Positions 51,251 to 60,324 of a stretch of DNA of 64,000 nt are shown here, piece after piece. The notes under the pieces are model-generated. The model saw only the letters and a list, made by a program, of their open reading frames with translations, had not been told where the DNA came from and searched no databases. Numbering within the stretch: position 1 is the stretch's first letter; every line of letters starts with the position of its first letter. Position numbers and translations under genes: made by a program. Source of the stretch: CAVQND01 sp964653485 (GTDB lineage: Bacteria; Verrucomicrobiota; Verrucomicrobiia; Limisphaerales; UBA8199); contig CAZZFF010000015.1 in assembly GCA_964653485.1 (NCBI GenBank), positions 7,030 through 71,029 of the forward strand, given 5' to 3'.

Positions 51251-52125
51251 CCGGCCAAACACGACCGGTGCCCGTCTATCGAGCCGATCGCTGCAGGACA
51301 CCGACCGCCACGCTAAACCGGGGCCTATGGACGAAGCCAAAGCGCCCGCCGTCCCGGATTGTGGCCGGTCCTTGCCGCCGTTCGGTTCTTCAACACCTTT
51401 CTCGCCTCCACTCCATCGGTCCGGTTGCTCCGCGCAGGCTTCCCGCCAGCAAGCTGATCAGTCGCCAGGCTGATGCTCCGCCGCCCTCCGCTCCGTCTTT
51501 CCCGGCTGGCGCTTGCTCGCCCACCGGGTCGTTGTTTCTCAGGGACCACGTGAAGAAACAAACTCCCCGGTGGTCGGGGCAGAACTGAAAGGCTATATGA
51601 AGAATCAAACTCCACGAAACCCCGCCACCCAGGCCCCGGACAGATTTCCCCCGTCGCCGAGCCTCGCCGGCTTTTACGCTCCCTGCTACCCCGCACCGCG
51701 AGACACGCCAAGACCCGGCTTCCCAGGAAGACGCTCCCTCGTATTAATTGTGTCGCTTTCGCCCAGTCACCCCGCGCTCGCCAAGCCTTGCCTCAGCCTC
51801 CCGCCCTATCTGCCGCTTCCGACCCCGCCGCCGCCAAAACCGCCCACGCGCAGACGCTTGAGCCCAAATCCTCGCCTAATGACCTTCGGATGCAAGGAAG
51901 ATTAGGAGAATCAAAGCCCCTCAAATCTCATGCCAATCGAGAGAAGATAGAGAACCGCGGAATAAACGGAATACGCGGAAAACCATTCCTTTTCCGCGTA
52001 TTCCGCTTATTCCGCGGTTCCTCAAAAACATCTTAGGCGAGGATTTGGGCTTGAGAGAAGCCCCTTGACGCAAGCTCTGGCGGCGCGGAGCATCAACTAC
52101 AAACTGCTGTGCAAGCCACAGGGCC
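51251..52125. other. Gene-free stretch with MITE-like element copy 1
   Basis: 875 bp without a supported gene. Contains the element at 51862-52050. ORFs in 51251-51860 are Pro/Arg-rich with no recognisable motif and appear to be noise from GC-rich relic DNA. Confidence 0.5.
51862..52050. mobile_element. MITE-like element, copy 1, with terminal inverted repeats
   Basis: About 189 bp bounded by GCCCAAATCCTCGCCTAA on the left and TTAGGCGAGGATTTGGGC on the right, inverted copies of 18 bp. Inside is a 42-bp block (51908-51949) identical to 57152-57193, then a 30-bp stem (51953-51982 with 51990-52019, one mismatch, loop CCATTCC). No ORF for a transposase. Features fit a non-autonomous miniature inverted-repeat element. 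Confidence 0.85.
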
Positions 52126-52830
52126 ATGAAGTCCATCGCATCGGCGCTCTTGATTGCCGCTGTTCTATGCGGGTGCGGCGCTCCGAACCCCGGCGGGGAG
52201 AGCGGCCCGAACTCACCCGAATGCAAAGGGCTCACGTTGGAGGCCGGCCGGAGCGGAGTGCTTTTGGGGGTCGGCGGTTGGTCGAGGCCTGTAACGGACC
52301 GAGCCGGGTACACTCTGCGCGGGCGGTTGCTGGTATTTGACAAGCCCCACTTCAGCAACAGTGGGATGGAATTTCGGGGCAGTTGCCCCGTGTACCTCGA
52401 GTTGCAGAACCTCTCGTCGCGGAGGGATAGAGACGTGGCCGTGTATTTCGCCCTTGCCGATGGCCTCGAGTGCGATTTACGCGATGTGCATGGCAAGCCC
52501 TGCCGGCCGAATAATGATAATACGGCACTCACCAGTGTTTTGGCCTACAGTTATTTTTGGACCCGCCAGTATTGGGCTGCCGTTCCGATCGACGGCTCAG
52601 TGCGGCTGCGAGCCGGCCCGTCTTTGAGTTTGAGCAGCCCCAACCTGGACGGATTGCACATCGAGATGAGCAGGGGCCCAAGCTGGTATGCCCCGGAGGG
52701 TGATACGAACAGGTACTTTCTCTCCGGCACCTTCAGCCCGCCCACCGATCATCCGAGTCCGCCGGATGCGCACGCCTGGCAAGGACGGCTCGATCTGCCG
52801 GCAGTCGAGCTTCGAGCTCCCAAGCCATGA
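52126..52830 (+). CDS. Lipoprotein with a paralogous beta domain
   Basis: 234 aa with a lipoprotein signal (SALLIAAVLCGC, Cys at 17). The mature domain includes YTLRGRLLVFD, LECDLRDVHGKPC, AAVPIDGSVRL, RYFLSGTFSPP and AWQGRLDLPAVEL. The same series, in the same order, occurs in the C-terminal domain of the next gene. I do not recognise the domain; it reads as beta-rich. The stop overlaps the next ATG (ATGA). Confidence 0.8.
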   Translation: MKSIASALLIAAVLCGCGAPNPGGESGPNSPECKGLTLEAGRSGVLLGVGGWSRPVTDRAGYTLRGRLLVFDKPHFSNSGMEFRGSCPVYLELQNLSSRRDRDVAVYFALADGLECDLRDVHGKPCRPNNDNTALTSVLAYSYFWTRQYWAAVPIDGSVRLRAGPSLSLSSPNLDGLHIEMSRGPSWYAPEGDTNRYFLSGTFSPPTDHPSPPDAHAWQGRLDLPAVELRAPKP

Positions 52831-54320
52831 GCAAACGCGGCCGCATTACAGTCGCGGTCCTTGCCGCCATTCTGAGCGGGCTTGCCTGGTTGCTCGTGTC
52901 GAGCCTACCCGCGCGGGAACCGGTCTATGAGGGAAAACCCCTGAGCCGATGGTTGGCCGGCGCGTCAAGGCGGGATGCCCGCAGGGCGGTGCGCGCCTGC
53001 GGCACGAACGCGATCCCGACGCTCGTGCGCATGTTGCGCGCCACCGACTCGCCATTGAAACTCAAGCTCGTCCAGTTGGCGGGTAAGCAGCACTTCATCA
53101 AGTTCCACTGGCGGATGGCCGGGGTTCTCCATGAGGAAGCGATACGGGCCCTTTTGGAGATGGGCCCCCGGGTGGAATTCGCAATGCCGGAGTTGGTTAA
53201 GCTATATGACGAAGCGCCTGCCTCGCCTTTGTTCACCCCCTCCTGGTTCCTGAAAGAGCAGATTGCGCAACTGTTCGTGGGCCTTGGCCCCGCGGCCAAG
53301 GACGCCGAGCCCTCCCTGCGCCGTGACGCGGCCAGCGGCACCAACTCCACCCGCACAGTGCTCGATGCCTTGCGATGCGTTGACGGGAAGGAGCCCCTCC
53401 CCTGGGAGCAGGGCAACCAGCCGCGATTTTCGCACAGTCTCGATCTTGTGGAACAGATCCATAAGTCCCTCCCGTTCCCCGGACCAACCACCCGCGCAAA
53501 GCCACTCGTGCCGGAGTTGCTGGCGATGCGCGACAAGCCCGGCCCTGATGGCTATTGGGCGCGGTTTGCCCTTCAGGAAATCGACCCGGACACCGCCGAG
53601 AGGGTCCTCACCAACTCCCGCCCCGTCGTGGAACCGCCACCGACAACCACGTCCGGTCCCGAGACCGCGACTCCGGAAACCGAGCCGGAGGTGGACGCGG
53701 TGGCTTTTCTCAGCGGCCCCCGCCCCATAATCCAACCTCCCGCGGCAACCACCCCGATTCTTGAGGCTGGCACGGACACGCCGCCCTTGACTGTGGGCGA
53801 CTGGTCCGAAGCGGCGGGGCCTCCGAAGCGACGCACGCTCCGCGGGCGACTGCTCGCCTCGTGGCCGTCGGACCGCCGCAACAATTCCCGCGGAGGATCA
53901 CCGCGGATCGAAATGGAGTTGCAGCATTTGGCCTTGTCCCCCGATGGCCTTCCCTTCACCGTCTATTTCGATCCGGGTCAGAGCCTGCAATGTGAACTGC
54001 GAGACGCGCGGGGCGCCCTCGTGCCGAGCCTCCCCGCCAGTCAAAGCCCGGCCCCTCGGTCGTGCTGGATCACCGTGCCCTTCGATGGCGAGGTGAAGTT
54101 TCCCCTTGACCCTGGCAACCCGTCGTCGCCATCCGGGTCCGACGGCTTGACCATTCAATTAGGGCGCCGCGCCTGGCATATCCCAGCCCGTGACACCAAT
54201 TTGTTTTTCCTGTCCGGCACCTTCACTCCCACAACGAATCGGGTCCATCCGTTGGGCTACCCTGTGTGGGCTGGAACGTTCAAACTGCCGGCTGTGGCGA
54301 TTTCGGCTGGCAGACCGTAA
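52827..54320 (+). CDS. Membrane-anchored HEAT-like protein with the paralogous domain
   Basis: 497 aa. An N-terminal helix (ITVAVLAAILSGLAWLLV) is followed by a helical region with HEAT-like pairs (CGTNAIPTLVRMLRATDS, EEAIRALLEMGPRVEF, FVGLGPAAKDAEPSLRRDA), a Pro/Thr-rich linker (about 270-330), and then the domain shared with the upstream protein (RTLRGRLLAS, LQCELRDARG, TVPFDGEVKF, LFFLSGTFTP, WAGTFKLPAVAI). The pair is likely one functional unit, for example a sensor or assembly factor in the envelope. No known name. Confidence 0.8.
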   Translation: MSKRGRITVAVLAAILSGLAWLLVSSLPAREPVYEGKPLSRWLAGASRRDARRAVRACGTNAIPTLVRMLRATDSPLKLKLVQLAGKQHFIKFHWRMAGVLHEEAIRALLEMGPRVEFAMPELVKLYDEAPASPLFTPSWFLKEQIAQLFVGLGPAAKDAEPSLRRDAASGTNSTRTVLDALRCVDGKEPLPWEQGNQPRFSHSLDLVEQIHKSLPFPGPTTRAKPLVPELLAMRDKPGPDGYWARFALQEIDPDTAERVLTNSRPVVEPPPTTTSGPETATPETEPEVDAVAFLSGPRPIIQPPAATTPILEAGTDTPPLTVGDWSEAAGPPKRRTLRGRLLASWPSDRRNNSRGGSPRIEMELQHLALSPDGLPFTVYFDPGQSLQCELRDARGALVPSLPASQSPAPRSCWITVPFDGEVKFPLDPGNPSSPSGSDGLTIQLGRRAWHIPARDTNLFFLSGTFTPTTNRVHPLGYPVWAGTFKLPAVAISAGRP

Positions 54321-54700
54321 GGCATGGGCACGACGCACTAATCAACGGGAGAGCGCGGGGTGCGGGCCGTCTCCTGGTGATAGGCGCGAACCAGCAGGCT
54401 CATGTACCCGCCTCGACCCGGGTGGCCGGAGCCGGAGCCGCGGGGAAGTAGCGCCATCCGCACAGCCCCTCCATGCCGAGCAGTTCTGCAAATTCGTCCG
54501 CCAAGTCACCACCCGCACAGCGTCGATAACCGGCGGTGCGGCAAAAAAACCAATTTCTATCAGTTCAGTTCAGTGACCGGTGGTACCAGATCGAGAGCCT
54601 GCCTGAGTGGCCCCGGGCCGAAGCCCGCGGGATCCTGGTCCCTTTTGCCGGCGTCGTCTTCTCGGCGGACAGCCCCGGCGCGTTTCAGATCACCGATTCG
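54321..54700. other. Spacer with one copy of a roughly 55-bp repeat
   Basis: 380 bp with no supported gene. Contains the repeat at 54509-54564. It leads directly into the TfoX fragment. Confidence 0.5.
54509..54564 (+). repeat. 55-bp repeat, copy 1
   Basis: CACCCGCACAGCGTCGATAA through AAAAAACCAATTTCTATCAG matches 55724-55778 with a few differences (for example GCGGCAAAAAGCCAAATTCGTATCAG). Each copy lies just before or at the edge of a decayed gene. Confidence 0.7.
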
Positions 54701-54921
54701 CAGAAGACAAGCTGTATTTGAGGGTGAACGACGCGACTCGGCCCGAATTCGAGCGCCGGGGCATGGAGCCGTTCCGCCCTTTCGGGGAGGACAAAGCGAT
54801 GGGGTACTGCGAGGTCCCGGCGGACGTGGTGGAAGACGTGTATCAGTTGATGCTCTGGATGAACCAGGCCATCAACGTGGCGGCAGAAGCGAAGCGTTCG
54901 GGCAAGAGGAACGCCAAATAG
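54700..54921 (+). pseudogene. TfoX N-terminal-domain fragment
   Basis: The frame encodes DKLYLRVNDATRPEFERRGMEPF and then EDKAMGYCEVPADVVEDVYQLMLWMNQAINVAAEAKR. This is the second half of the TfoX N-terminal domain. The first half (with the GGYGLY-type block) is missing, and the upstream sequence is unrelated. It is thus a 5'-truncated remnant of a competence-type regulator. It converges on a GT2 gene. Confidence 0.7.
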
Positions 54922-54939
54922 CCGGCGTGGATGCGCTGG

Positions 54940-55659
54940 TCAGTCCCGCCGAGGCTCTCTGCTCTCCGCAGCTCCCTTCCCGTAGATGATATCCAATCTG
55001 TCCCGGCTTTCCAGGTGCCGCCCGCCAACCGCAATCTTGACCAGCAAGAAGATCGCTTTACCCAGTCCGACCACGTCGAATTTCCGGCCCGAGGTGATGA
55101 CCGTGGGCGCTGGCACCACAAATCTCCCCACCCGCTTCAGAGCCTGGATAAAGGCCATGTCCTCGCCGGCGTAAAGGCGCTCGGAAAACCCGCCTGCTGC
55201 CTCGTAGGCCACCCGCGTGCAAAACAGGAAGCAGCCGCCGACTAACCGGATGCGCCGCCCCACGGCGGCCCCTATTGGATACAAGATCCGGCCCCAGAGC
55301 GGCAAAGGCCGATCAAATTTGAAGACGCACCCGCCGCCAACCGCGCCGGCGCGGAGGGCGTCCAGAGCGGCGCCGATCGCCCGCTCGTTTGCGCATGTGT
55401 CCGCATCCACGAAGAACAACTGCTGGCCCTGCGCCGCCCGGGCCCCCGCATTCCGCACCGCCGACACCTGGCGCCGCGCGACGCGAATCACCCGTGCCCC
55501 CATCCGCTCCGCAATCTGTGCCGTAGAATCCGTCGACGCGTCGTCCACGACAATCACCTCCCAGGATGTGTCCGTTTTCTCCATGGCTGCCCGCACGCTT
55601 TCCAGGCATGGTGCAATCCAGCGCTCTTCGTTATAGGCTGGGACGATGAACGAAATCAT
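54940..55659 (-). CDS. Glycosyltransferase family 2
   Basis: 239 aa from the ATG at 55659. GT-A features: SFIVPAYNEERWIAPCLESV (nucleotide-binding start), VIVVDDASTDST, and FFVDADT as the DXD metal motif; then GGFSERLYAGEDMAFIQALKRVGRF with the catalytic-base region. C-terminal part has a hydrophobic segment (GLGKAIFLLVKIAVG) that may touch the membrane. It probably adds a sugar to a surface glycan or lipid. No sugar operon surrounds it. An ORF extension to 55698 was rejected in favour of MISFIVPAYNE. Confidence 0.88.
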   Translation of the reverse strand: MISFIVPAYNEERWIAPCLESVRAAMEKTDTSWEVIVVDDASTDSTAQIAERMGARVIRVARRQVSAVRNAGARAAQGQQLFFVDADTCANERAIGAALDALRAGAVGGGCVFKFDRPLPLWGRILYPIGAAVGRRIRLVGGCFLFCTRVAYEAAGGFSERLYAGEDMAFIQALKRVGRFVVPAPTVITSGRKFDVVGLGKAIFLLVKIAVGGRHLESRDRLDIIYGKGAAESREPRRD

Positions 55660-56190
55660 GGCGTTTGCTTTTGGTTTTCTGACAGAGTCATGCGACAAAT
55701 CTCACGTGGACGTGAGTGGCTTCTCACCCGCGCAGCGTCAAAACCGCCGGCGCGGCAAAAAGCCAAATTCGTATCAGTCCGGACGCGCAGGCGGTCAGTG
55801 CGGGTCTGTTTTGCGCCAAGGCAGGCATTTTCTGGCACGGCGGGGAAGGCACTTCGCTGGGCTTGGTCTCGCGGCCCGAGGACCGCCAGCTAATCGAGGC
55901 TTTGCTAAGCAGCCCCGACCGGAAGCTTCGGGATCTCACCCGCACCGTCGGCCTGTCCGACTCCATCGCCAGACAGTTCGCCGAGAGCGCCCTCGCGTTG
56001 CGCTATGGCCGCCCGGAACTGGCCCCGATCCGCGCCGAGCAGTTGCTCGAAATCCGCCGCCGTGAATCACGTGGCAACGCTCATCCGCTAAGGACCGCGT
56101 CGAGGAGGGTTTGCCTTGCGCGCGGCATCGCTGCCGGGCAATTGGCAACGATTCCAAAGGTAACGGTGGACTCATCGATTCGCGACCCTG
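55660..56190. other. Spacer with repeat copy 2 and a coding-like fragment
   Basis: Holds the roughly 55-bp repeat copy 2 (55724-55778). After it, a plus-strand frame reads SLGLVSRPEDRQLIEALLSSPDRK and RTVGLSDSIARQFAESALALRYG, up to about 56070, with protein-like composition but no start or recognised domain. It looks like a remnant of an unknown gene, cut at both ends. Confidence 0.4.
55724..55778 (+). repeat. 55-bp repeat, copy 2
   Basis: CACCCGCGCAGCGTCAAAAC through GCCAAATTCGTATCAG, similar to 54509-54564. Followed by a gene-like fragment. Confidence 0.7.
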
Positions 56191-56625
56191 TCAGCGGACC
56201 TCCCCGTCCAACGCCCGCCGCACCGCACCCAGCAATTCAGTCGTCGCGTCCAGCTTGGAGATGTAACCACGCGCCCCGGCGCGGATCGCCTCCCGCGCGA
56301 ACGCCGACGCATCATCATACATCGACAGGGCCAACGTCAGGGTCTCAGGATATGCCTCGTGGATATCCCTGATAAGGTCGAATCCCTCCGAATCCTGCAA
56401 TCTCAACTCCACGATTGCCAGGTCCGGCCTGAACCCGGCGACCGCCGCCATCGCTCCCTTCCGGTCTTCGGCCTCGCCGCACACAGCCATATCCTCCTCC
56501 CGCGCGATGAACTCCCTCACCGCCTGGCGCGCCAATGGGCTGCCGTCGACCACCAGGACCCGCGTCTGCCTCTTCCCGCTCGGGGCCTCGCCCGGAGCCG
56601 CTCCATCCGTGTTGGGTTCCGGCAT
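56191..56625 (-). CDS. Degenerate receiver-domain protein
   Basis: 144 aa from ATG at 56625. It follows the NarL-type receiver fold: RVLVVDGSPLARQAV, AGFRPDLAIVELRLQD and GARGYISKLD with the conserved Lys. But the acidic pair at the start is reduced to one (D27 followed by G), and the phosphoacceptor Asp is replaced by Glu73. A Glu there can mimic phosphorylation. No DNA-binding domain follows; the ORF ends at RRALDGEVR, a site where HTH-containing homologs normally continue. So it is either a stand-alone pseudo-receiver or a truncated regulator. Confidence 0.7.
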   Translation of the reverse strand: MPEPNTDGAAPGEAPSGKRQTRVLVVDGSPLARQAVREFIAREEDMAVCGEAEDRKGAMAAVAGFRPDLAIVELRLQDSEGFDLIRDIHEAYPETLTLALSMYDDASAFAREAIRAGARGYISKLDATTELLGAVRRALDGEVR

Positions 56626-57457
56626 CCTGGCTCGTCTCCATCTCCGCTCAGGCGTTTGAAGACTGTATCGCTTAAGGAGGAAGGCAAGCCCTCCGTGCGG
56701 CCCGCGCTTCTGCGTTGCGTCTGCTCGCCGCAATGTGTTCAGTTCCGTCATCTTTGAAGACTTCGGCTCCTGTCCTCGCTGCGGGCGACACTCAGGTTTG
56801 GACGGTGCGTCAGACCCTTGCATATAGTCCTTCATTGAAACCTCTGCGGCCTTTATCCCCAGATTTCCTTATGACGTTCTTCAACGCTCCTTGAAGACGC
56901 CCTCGGCAACGGCCGGGCGTGCCCGTCGCCTGCCACCCTTGAAAAGCACGGGGAGTGCCAACCGGGCTAACAACCTCCCAAAGTCACTTTTTCCCAAGGC
57001 ATTACGTATGCGGCGAGGGTCAGCGCCAAAGGCTCTCAGTCCCAAGTTGGGAATTAATCCCCGATGCCCTTGCGAACCATTCCCCAGCCGGCGCTGAGGC
57101 GGGCCTCCCAAATCCTCGCCTAGTGACGTTCGGATGCATGGAGGATCAGAAGAATCAAAGCCCCTCAAATCTCATGCCAATCGAGAGAAGATACAAAACC
57201 GCGGAATACGCGAAATACGCGGAAGGCCCTTTGTTTTCCGCGTATTCCGCGTATTCCGCGGTTAATGAAAATTCTTAGCCGGGGATTTGGGGGCCTTTCC
57301 TCCCCTTAACAAAATCCGTGTATCATTGCTGAAAAAACAACTCAACGCATCGAACCTCCAGGTGTGCTAGAATACCCTCGCGGCGCGATTCGCCGGCCCG
57401 GAGCGGCATTCCCGTCGCCTTGGCCACAGTGGCCGAAATGGAACGTATCGACACGAC
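56626..57457. other. Gene-free stretch with MITE-like element copy 2
   Basis: 832 bp upstream of glgP without a supported gene. Contains the element at 57107-57290. A minus-strand ORF (56881-57168) looks repeat-derived. The glgP promoter should lie within 57290-57457. Confidence 0.5.
57107..57290. mobile_element. MITE-like element, copy 2
   Basis: Similar to 51862-52050: left end CCCAAATCCTCGCCTA, right end TTAGCCGGGGATTTGGG, sharing the 42-bp internal block (57152-57193) and a 30-bp stem (57197-57226 with 57234-57263). The stem has a C-G pair where copy 1 has an A-T pair. End repeats are less perfect than in copy 1. Confidence 0.85.
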
Positions 57458-60001
57458 ATGAACAAACAAACACCTCTTCACTACCCGATGTCCCGCTTTG
57501 CGCCGGGAGAAGTCAAAGGCTGGGATTCCTTGGCGGAGCTGGCCCTGGATTTGCGTTGGTCGTGGAATCACTGCGCCGACGAAGTATGGCGCGAGCTTGA
57601 CCCGGCGATGTGGGAGTTCACTCAAAATGCCTGGGTCCTCTTGCAGACGGTCTCGCGGGACAAGCTTCAGGCCACGTTGGCCAACCCTGCCTTCCGCGGG
57701 AAGGTCGATGCCCTGTTGCGAGCCAGGAACCGGGCGGCGGAAGCGCCCGCATGGTTCCAGCGCAAACACCCGCGATCCTCATTGACCGGCGTGGCCTACT
57801 TCAGCATGGAGTTCATGCTCAGCGAAGCCCTGCCTATCTACTCCGGTGGGTTGGGCAACGTCGCCGGAGACCAGCTCAAAGCCGCCAGCGATTTGGGGTT
57901 GCCGGTGGTCGGCGTCAGTTTGCTCTACCAGCAAGGCTACTTTCGCCAGGTGATCGACAAGGACGGGGCGCAGGAGGCCCTCTTCCCGTTCAACGACCCC
58001 GGGCAGTTGCCAATCACGCCCCTGCGCCGGCCCAACGGGGAGTGGTTGCGGCTGGAGGTGGCGCTGCCCGGCTACTCCGTCTGGCTGCGCGCCTGGCAGG
58101 TCCAGGTCGGCAGGGTGAAGCTCTACTTGCTGGACACCAACGACGCCTCGAATTATCCGGCGCATCGCGGAATCCCCAGCGAGCTATACGGGGGCGGTTC
58201 CGAACTGCGTTTGAAGCAGGAGCTGCTCCTGGGCATCGGAGGCTGGCGCCTCCTCGAGGCGCTCGAAATCCGGCCCCAGGTCTGCCACCTCAACGAGGGG
58301 CACGCCGCGTTCGCGGTCCTGGAACGCGCCCGCCATTTCATGAAAGAGGCGGGCCAGCCGTTCGATGTCGCCCTGGCCGCGACCCGGGCGGGCAACGTCT
58401 TCACGACCCACACCGCCGTGCCGGCCGGCTTCGACTGTTTCGCCCCAGGTCTAATCGAGGGATACCTGCGCACCTACGCCGGGAGGCTCGGCATCTCGCT
58501 TCACGATTTGCTGGCCTTGGGCCGGCGCAACCCTGACGACCCGACGGAGAGCTTCAACATGGCCTACCTGGCCATCCGCGGCAGCGGCTCGGTCAACGGG
58601 GTCAGTCGCCTCCACGGGAAAGTCAGCCGCCAGATTCTTGCGCCTCTGTTCCCGCGCTGGCCGGAAGAGGAGATACCCGTCGGCCACGTCACCAACGGGG
58701 TCCACACGCCAACTTGGGATTCCGCCCAAGCCGACGACCTCTGGACGGGGGCGTGTGGGAAAGACCGCTGGACAGGCACCGCGGAGGCCCTGGCACAGGA
58801 CATCCGCCGCCCCCCCGATGCCAAGCTCTGGCAATTCCGCAACTCCGCCCGCAAGGCCCTCGTCGAATACGCCCGCAGACGCTTGTCTCAACAGTTGGCC
58901 GCCTCCGGGGCGTCCGGCGACGAAGTGGAGGAGGCAAGCCTTCTCTTTGATCCTGACATGCTGACCATCGGGTTTGCGCGCCGTTTCGCAACCTACAAGC
59001 GGCCTAACCTGCTTCTCTATGACCCGGCGCGCCTCCTGCGGCTGCTGACCAACGCTCGCTGCCCCGTCCAGCTCATCATCGCCGGCAAGGCCCACCCGGC
59101 GGACGGGCCGGGGCAAAAACTCATTCAGGAATGGATTCAGTTCATCCGCCGGCCCGAAGCCCGCCGCCACGCCGTCTTCCTTAGCGACTATGACATGCTC
59201 CTGACCGAACGGCTCGTTCAAGGAGTGGACGTGTGGGTCAACACCCCGCGGCGGCCATGGGAAGCAAGTGGAACCAGCGGGATGAAGGTCCTTGTCAACG
59301 GCGGCCTGAACCTGTCGGAGCTGGACGGCTGGTGGGCCGAGGCCTACACCCCGGATGTCGGATGGGCGCTGGGGGACGGCAAGGAACACGACGAGGACCC
59401 CGCTTGGGATGCCGCCGAGGCCAACGCCCTCTACGAGAGGCTCGAACGCGATGTCATCCCGGAGTTCTATTCCCGCGACGAGCAGGGCATCCCCACCGCC
59501 TGGGTCAAGCGGATGCGCGAAAGCATGGCGCGCTTGACCCCCCAGTTCTCCGCAAATCGCACCGTCAAAGAATACACCGAACGCCATTACCTCCCCGCCG
59601 CGGATGCCTATCTCAAGCGCGCCGCTAACAAAGGGACCGTCGGCCGGCAGGTCGTCGACTGGCGGCGCAACCTGCTCGAGAAATGGCCGGTGGTGCGCCT
59701 TGGGGAAGTCATGCGTGAAACCAACGCCGCCCGGCATCGGTTCGAGGTCCAAGTCTATCTCGGCGACCTCAACCCGGATGCCGTCCAGGTGGAACTCTAT
59801 GCCGACGGAGTCGACGGAAGCGCGCCCGTTATAGAGCCGATGACCCGTATCGGGCCGCTGGTGGGGGCGGTCAGCGGCTATGCCTATCGGGCCGAAGTGC
59901 CGGCCTCGCGCCCGGCTGCGGACTACACGGCCCGCGTGATACCGCACTGCGACGGCGTGTCGGTCCCACTGGAAGCGGATCGGATCCTATGGCAACGTTG
60001 A
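57458..60001 (+). CDS. glgP: Alpha-glucan (glycogen) phosphorylase, GlgP family
   Basis: 847 aa. GlgP-type long form: N-terminal domain with LALDLRWSWNHCADEVWRELDP (DUF3417-like), the PLP-binding core with EASGTSGMKVLVNGGLNLS near residues 605-625, and the substrate loop AYFSMEFMLSEALPIYSGGLG. It releases glucose-1-phosphate from glycogen or maltodextrin. Start at ATG 57458. With acetate kinase and phosphoketolase downstream, a storage-to-overflow carbon route is plausible. It lies after a MITE-like element. Confidence 0.93.
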   Translation: MNKQTPLHYPMSRFAPGEVKGWDSLAELALDLRWSWNHCADEVWRELDPAMWEFTQNAWVLLQTVSRDKLQATLANPAFRGKVDALLRARNRAAEAPAWFQRKHPRSSLTGVAYFSMEFMLSEALPIYSGGLGNVAGDQLKAASDLGLPVVGVSLLYQQGYFRQVIDKDGAQEALFPFNDPGQLPITPLRRPNGEWLRLEVALPGYSVWLRAWQVQVGRVKLYLLDTNDASNYPAHRGIPSELYGGGSELRLKQELLLGIGGWRLLEALEIRPQVCHLNEGHAAFAVLERARHFMKEAGQPFDVALAATRAGNVFTTHTAVPAGFDCFAPGLIEGYLRTYAGRLGISLHDLLALGRRNPDDPTESFNMAYLAIRGSGSVNGVSRLHGKVSRQILAPLFPRWPEEEIPVGHVTNGVHTPTWDSAQADDLWTGACGKDRWTGTAEALAQDIRRPPDAKLWQFRNSARKALVEYARRRLSQQLAASGASGDEVEEASLLFDPDMLTIGFARRFATYKRPNLLLYDPARLLRLLTNARCPVQLIIAGKAHPADGPGQKLIQEWIQFIRRPEARRHAVFLSDYDMLLTERLVQGVDVWVNTPRRPWEASGTSGMKVLVNGGLNLSELDGWWAEAYTPDVGWALGDGKEHDEDPAWDAAEANALYERLERDVIPEFYSRDEQGIPTAWVKRMRESMARLTPQFSANRTVKEYTERHYLPAADAYLKRAANKGTVGRQVVDWRRNLLEKWPVVRLGEVMRETNAARHRFEVQVYLGDLNPDAVQVELYADGVDGSAPVIEPMTRIGPLVGAVSGYAYRAEVPASRPAADYTARVIPHCDGVSVPLEADRILWQR

Positions 60002-60009
60002 CCCCGCCT

Positions 60010-60324
60010 TCACTCGCTCCTCCCCTGGTATGCCATCCAAATCGAGCGGGCCAATCGGACGCCTTTGATCATCCTCTGAAACCACGAATGCCTTCCCCCG
60101 GCGGCACCGCTCTTTCTCTGGCCGAATGCCGCCAGGCCGGCTGCCAGCAACGCGGCGGACGAGCCCCAGGCCGCGATGGTCTTGGCCCGGTGCGCAAGGT
60201 CGCTCACCCCGTGGGTCATCGTTCGCCATTCCTCAACCAACTGGCCCCGGTTGAGCTCGCTCTCCGCGATCAACAGTTGCCTCCGCATTTCCAGCGCGCT
60301 CACCTGAGATGAGTTTCCAAACAT
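60010..60324 (-). CDS. YqjK-like small membrane protein
   Basis: 104 aa from ATG at 60324. A polar helical start (EMRRQLLIAESELNRGQLVEEW) is followed by a hydrophobic helix (AWGSSAALLAAGLAAFG) and a basic tail. Together with the two upstream genes this resembles the E. coli yqjD-yqjE-yqjK order. The start overlaps the YqjE-like stop by 25 bp. Function unknown; the family associates with membranes under stress. Confidence 0.6.
   Translation of the reverse strand: MFGNSSQVSALEMRRQLLIAESELNRGQLVEEWRTMTHGVSDLAHRAKTIAAWGSSAALLAAGLAAFGQRKSGAAGGRHSWFQRMIKGVRLARSIWMAYQGRSE

Noticed and set aside
58451..59947. A 498-codon minus-strand ORF within glgP
   Set aside because: Antisense shadow of a strongly conserved enzyme; no motif of its own.
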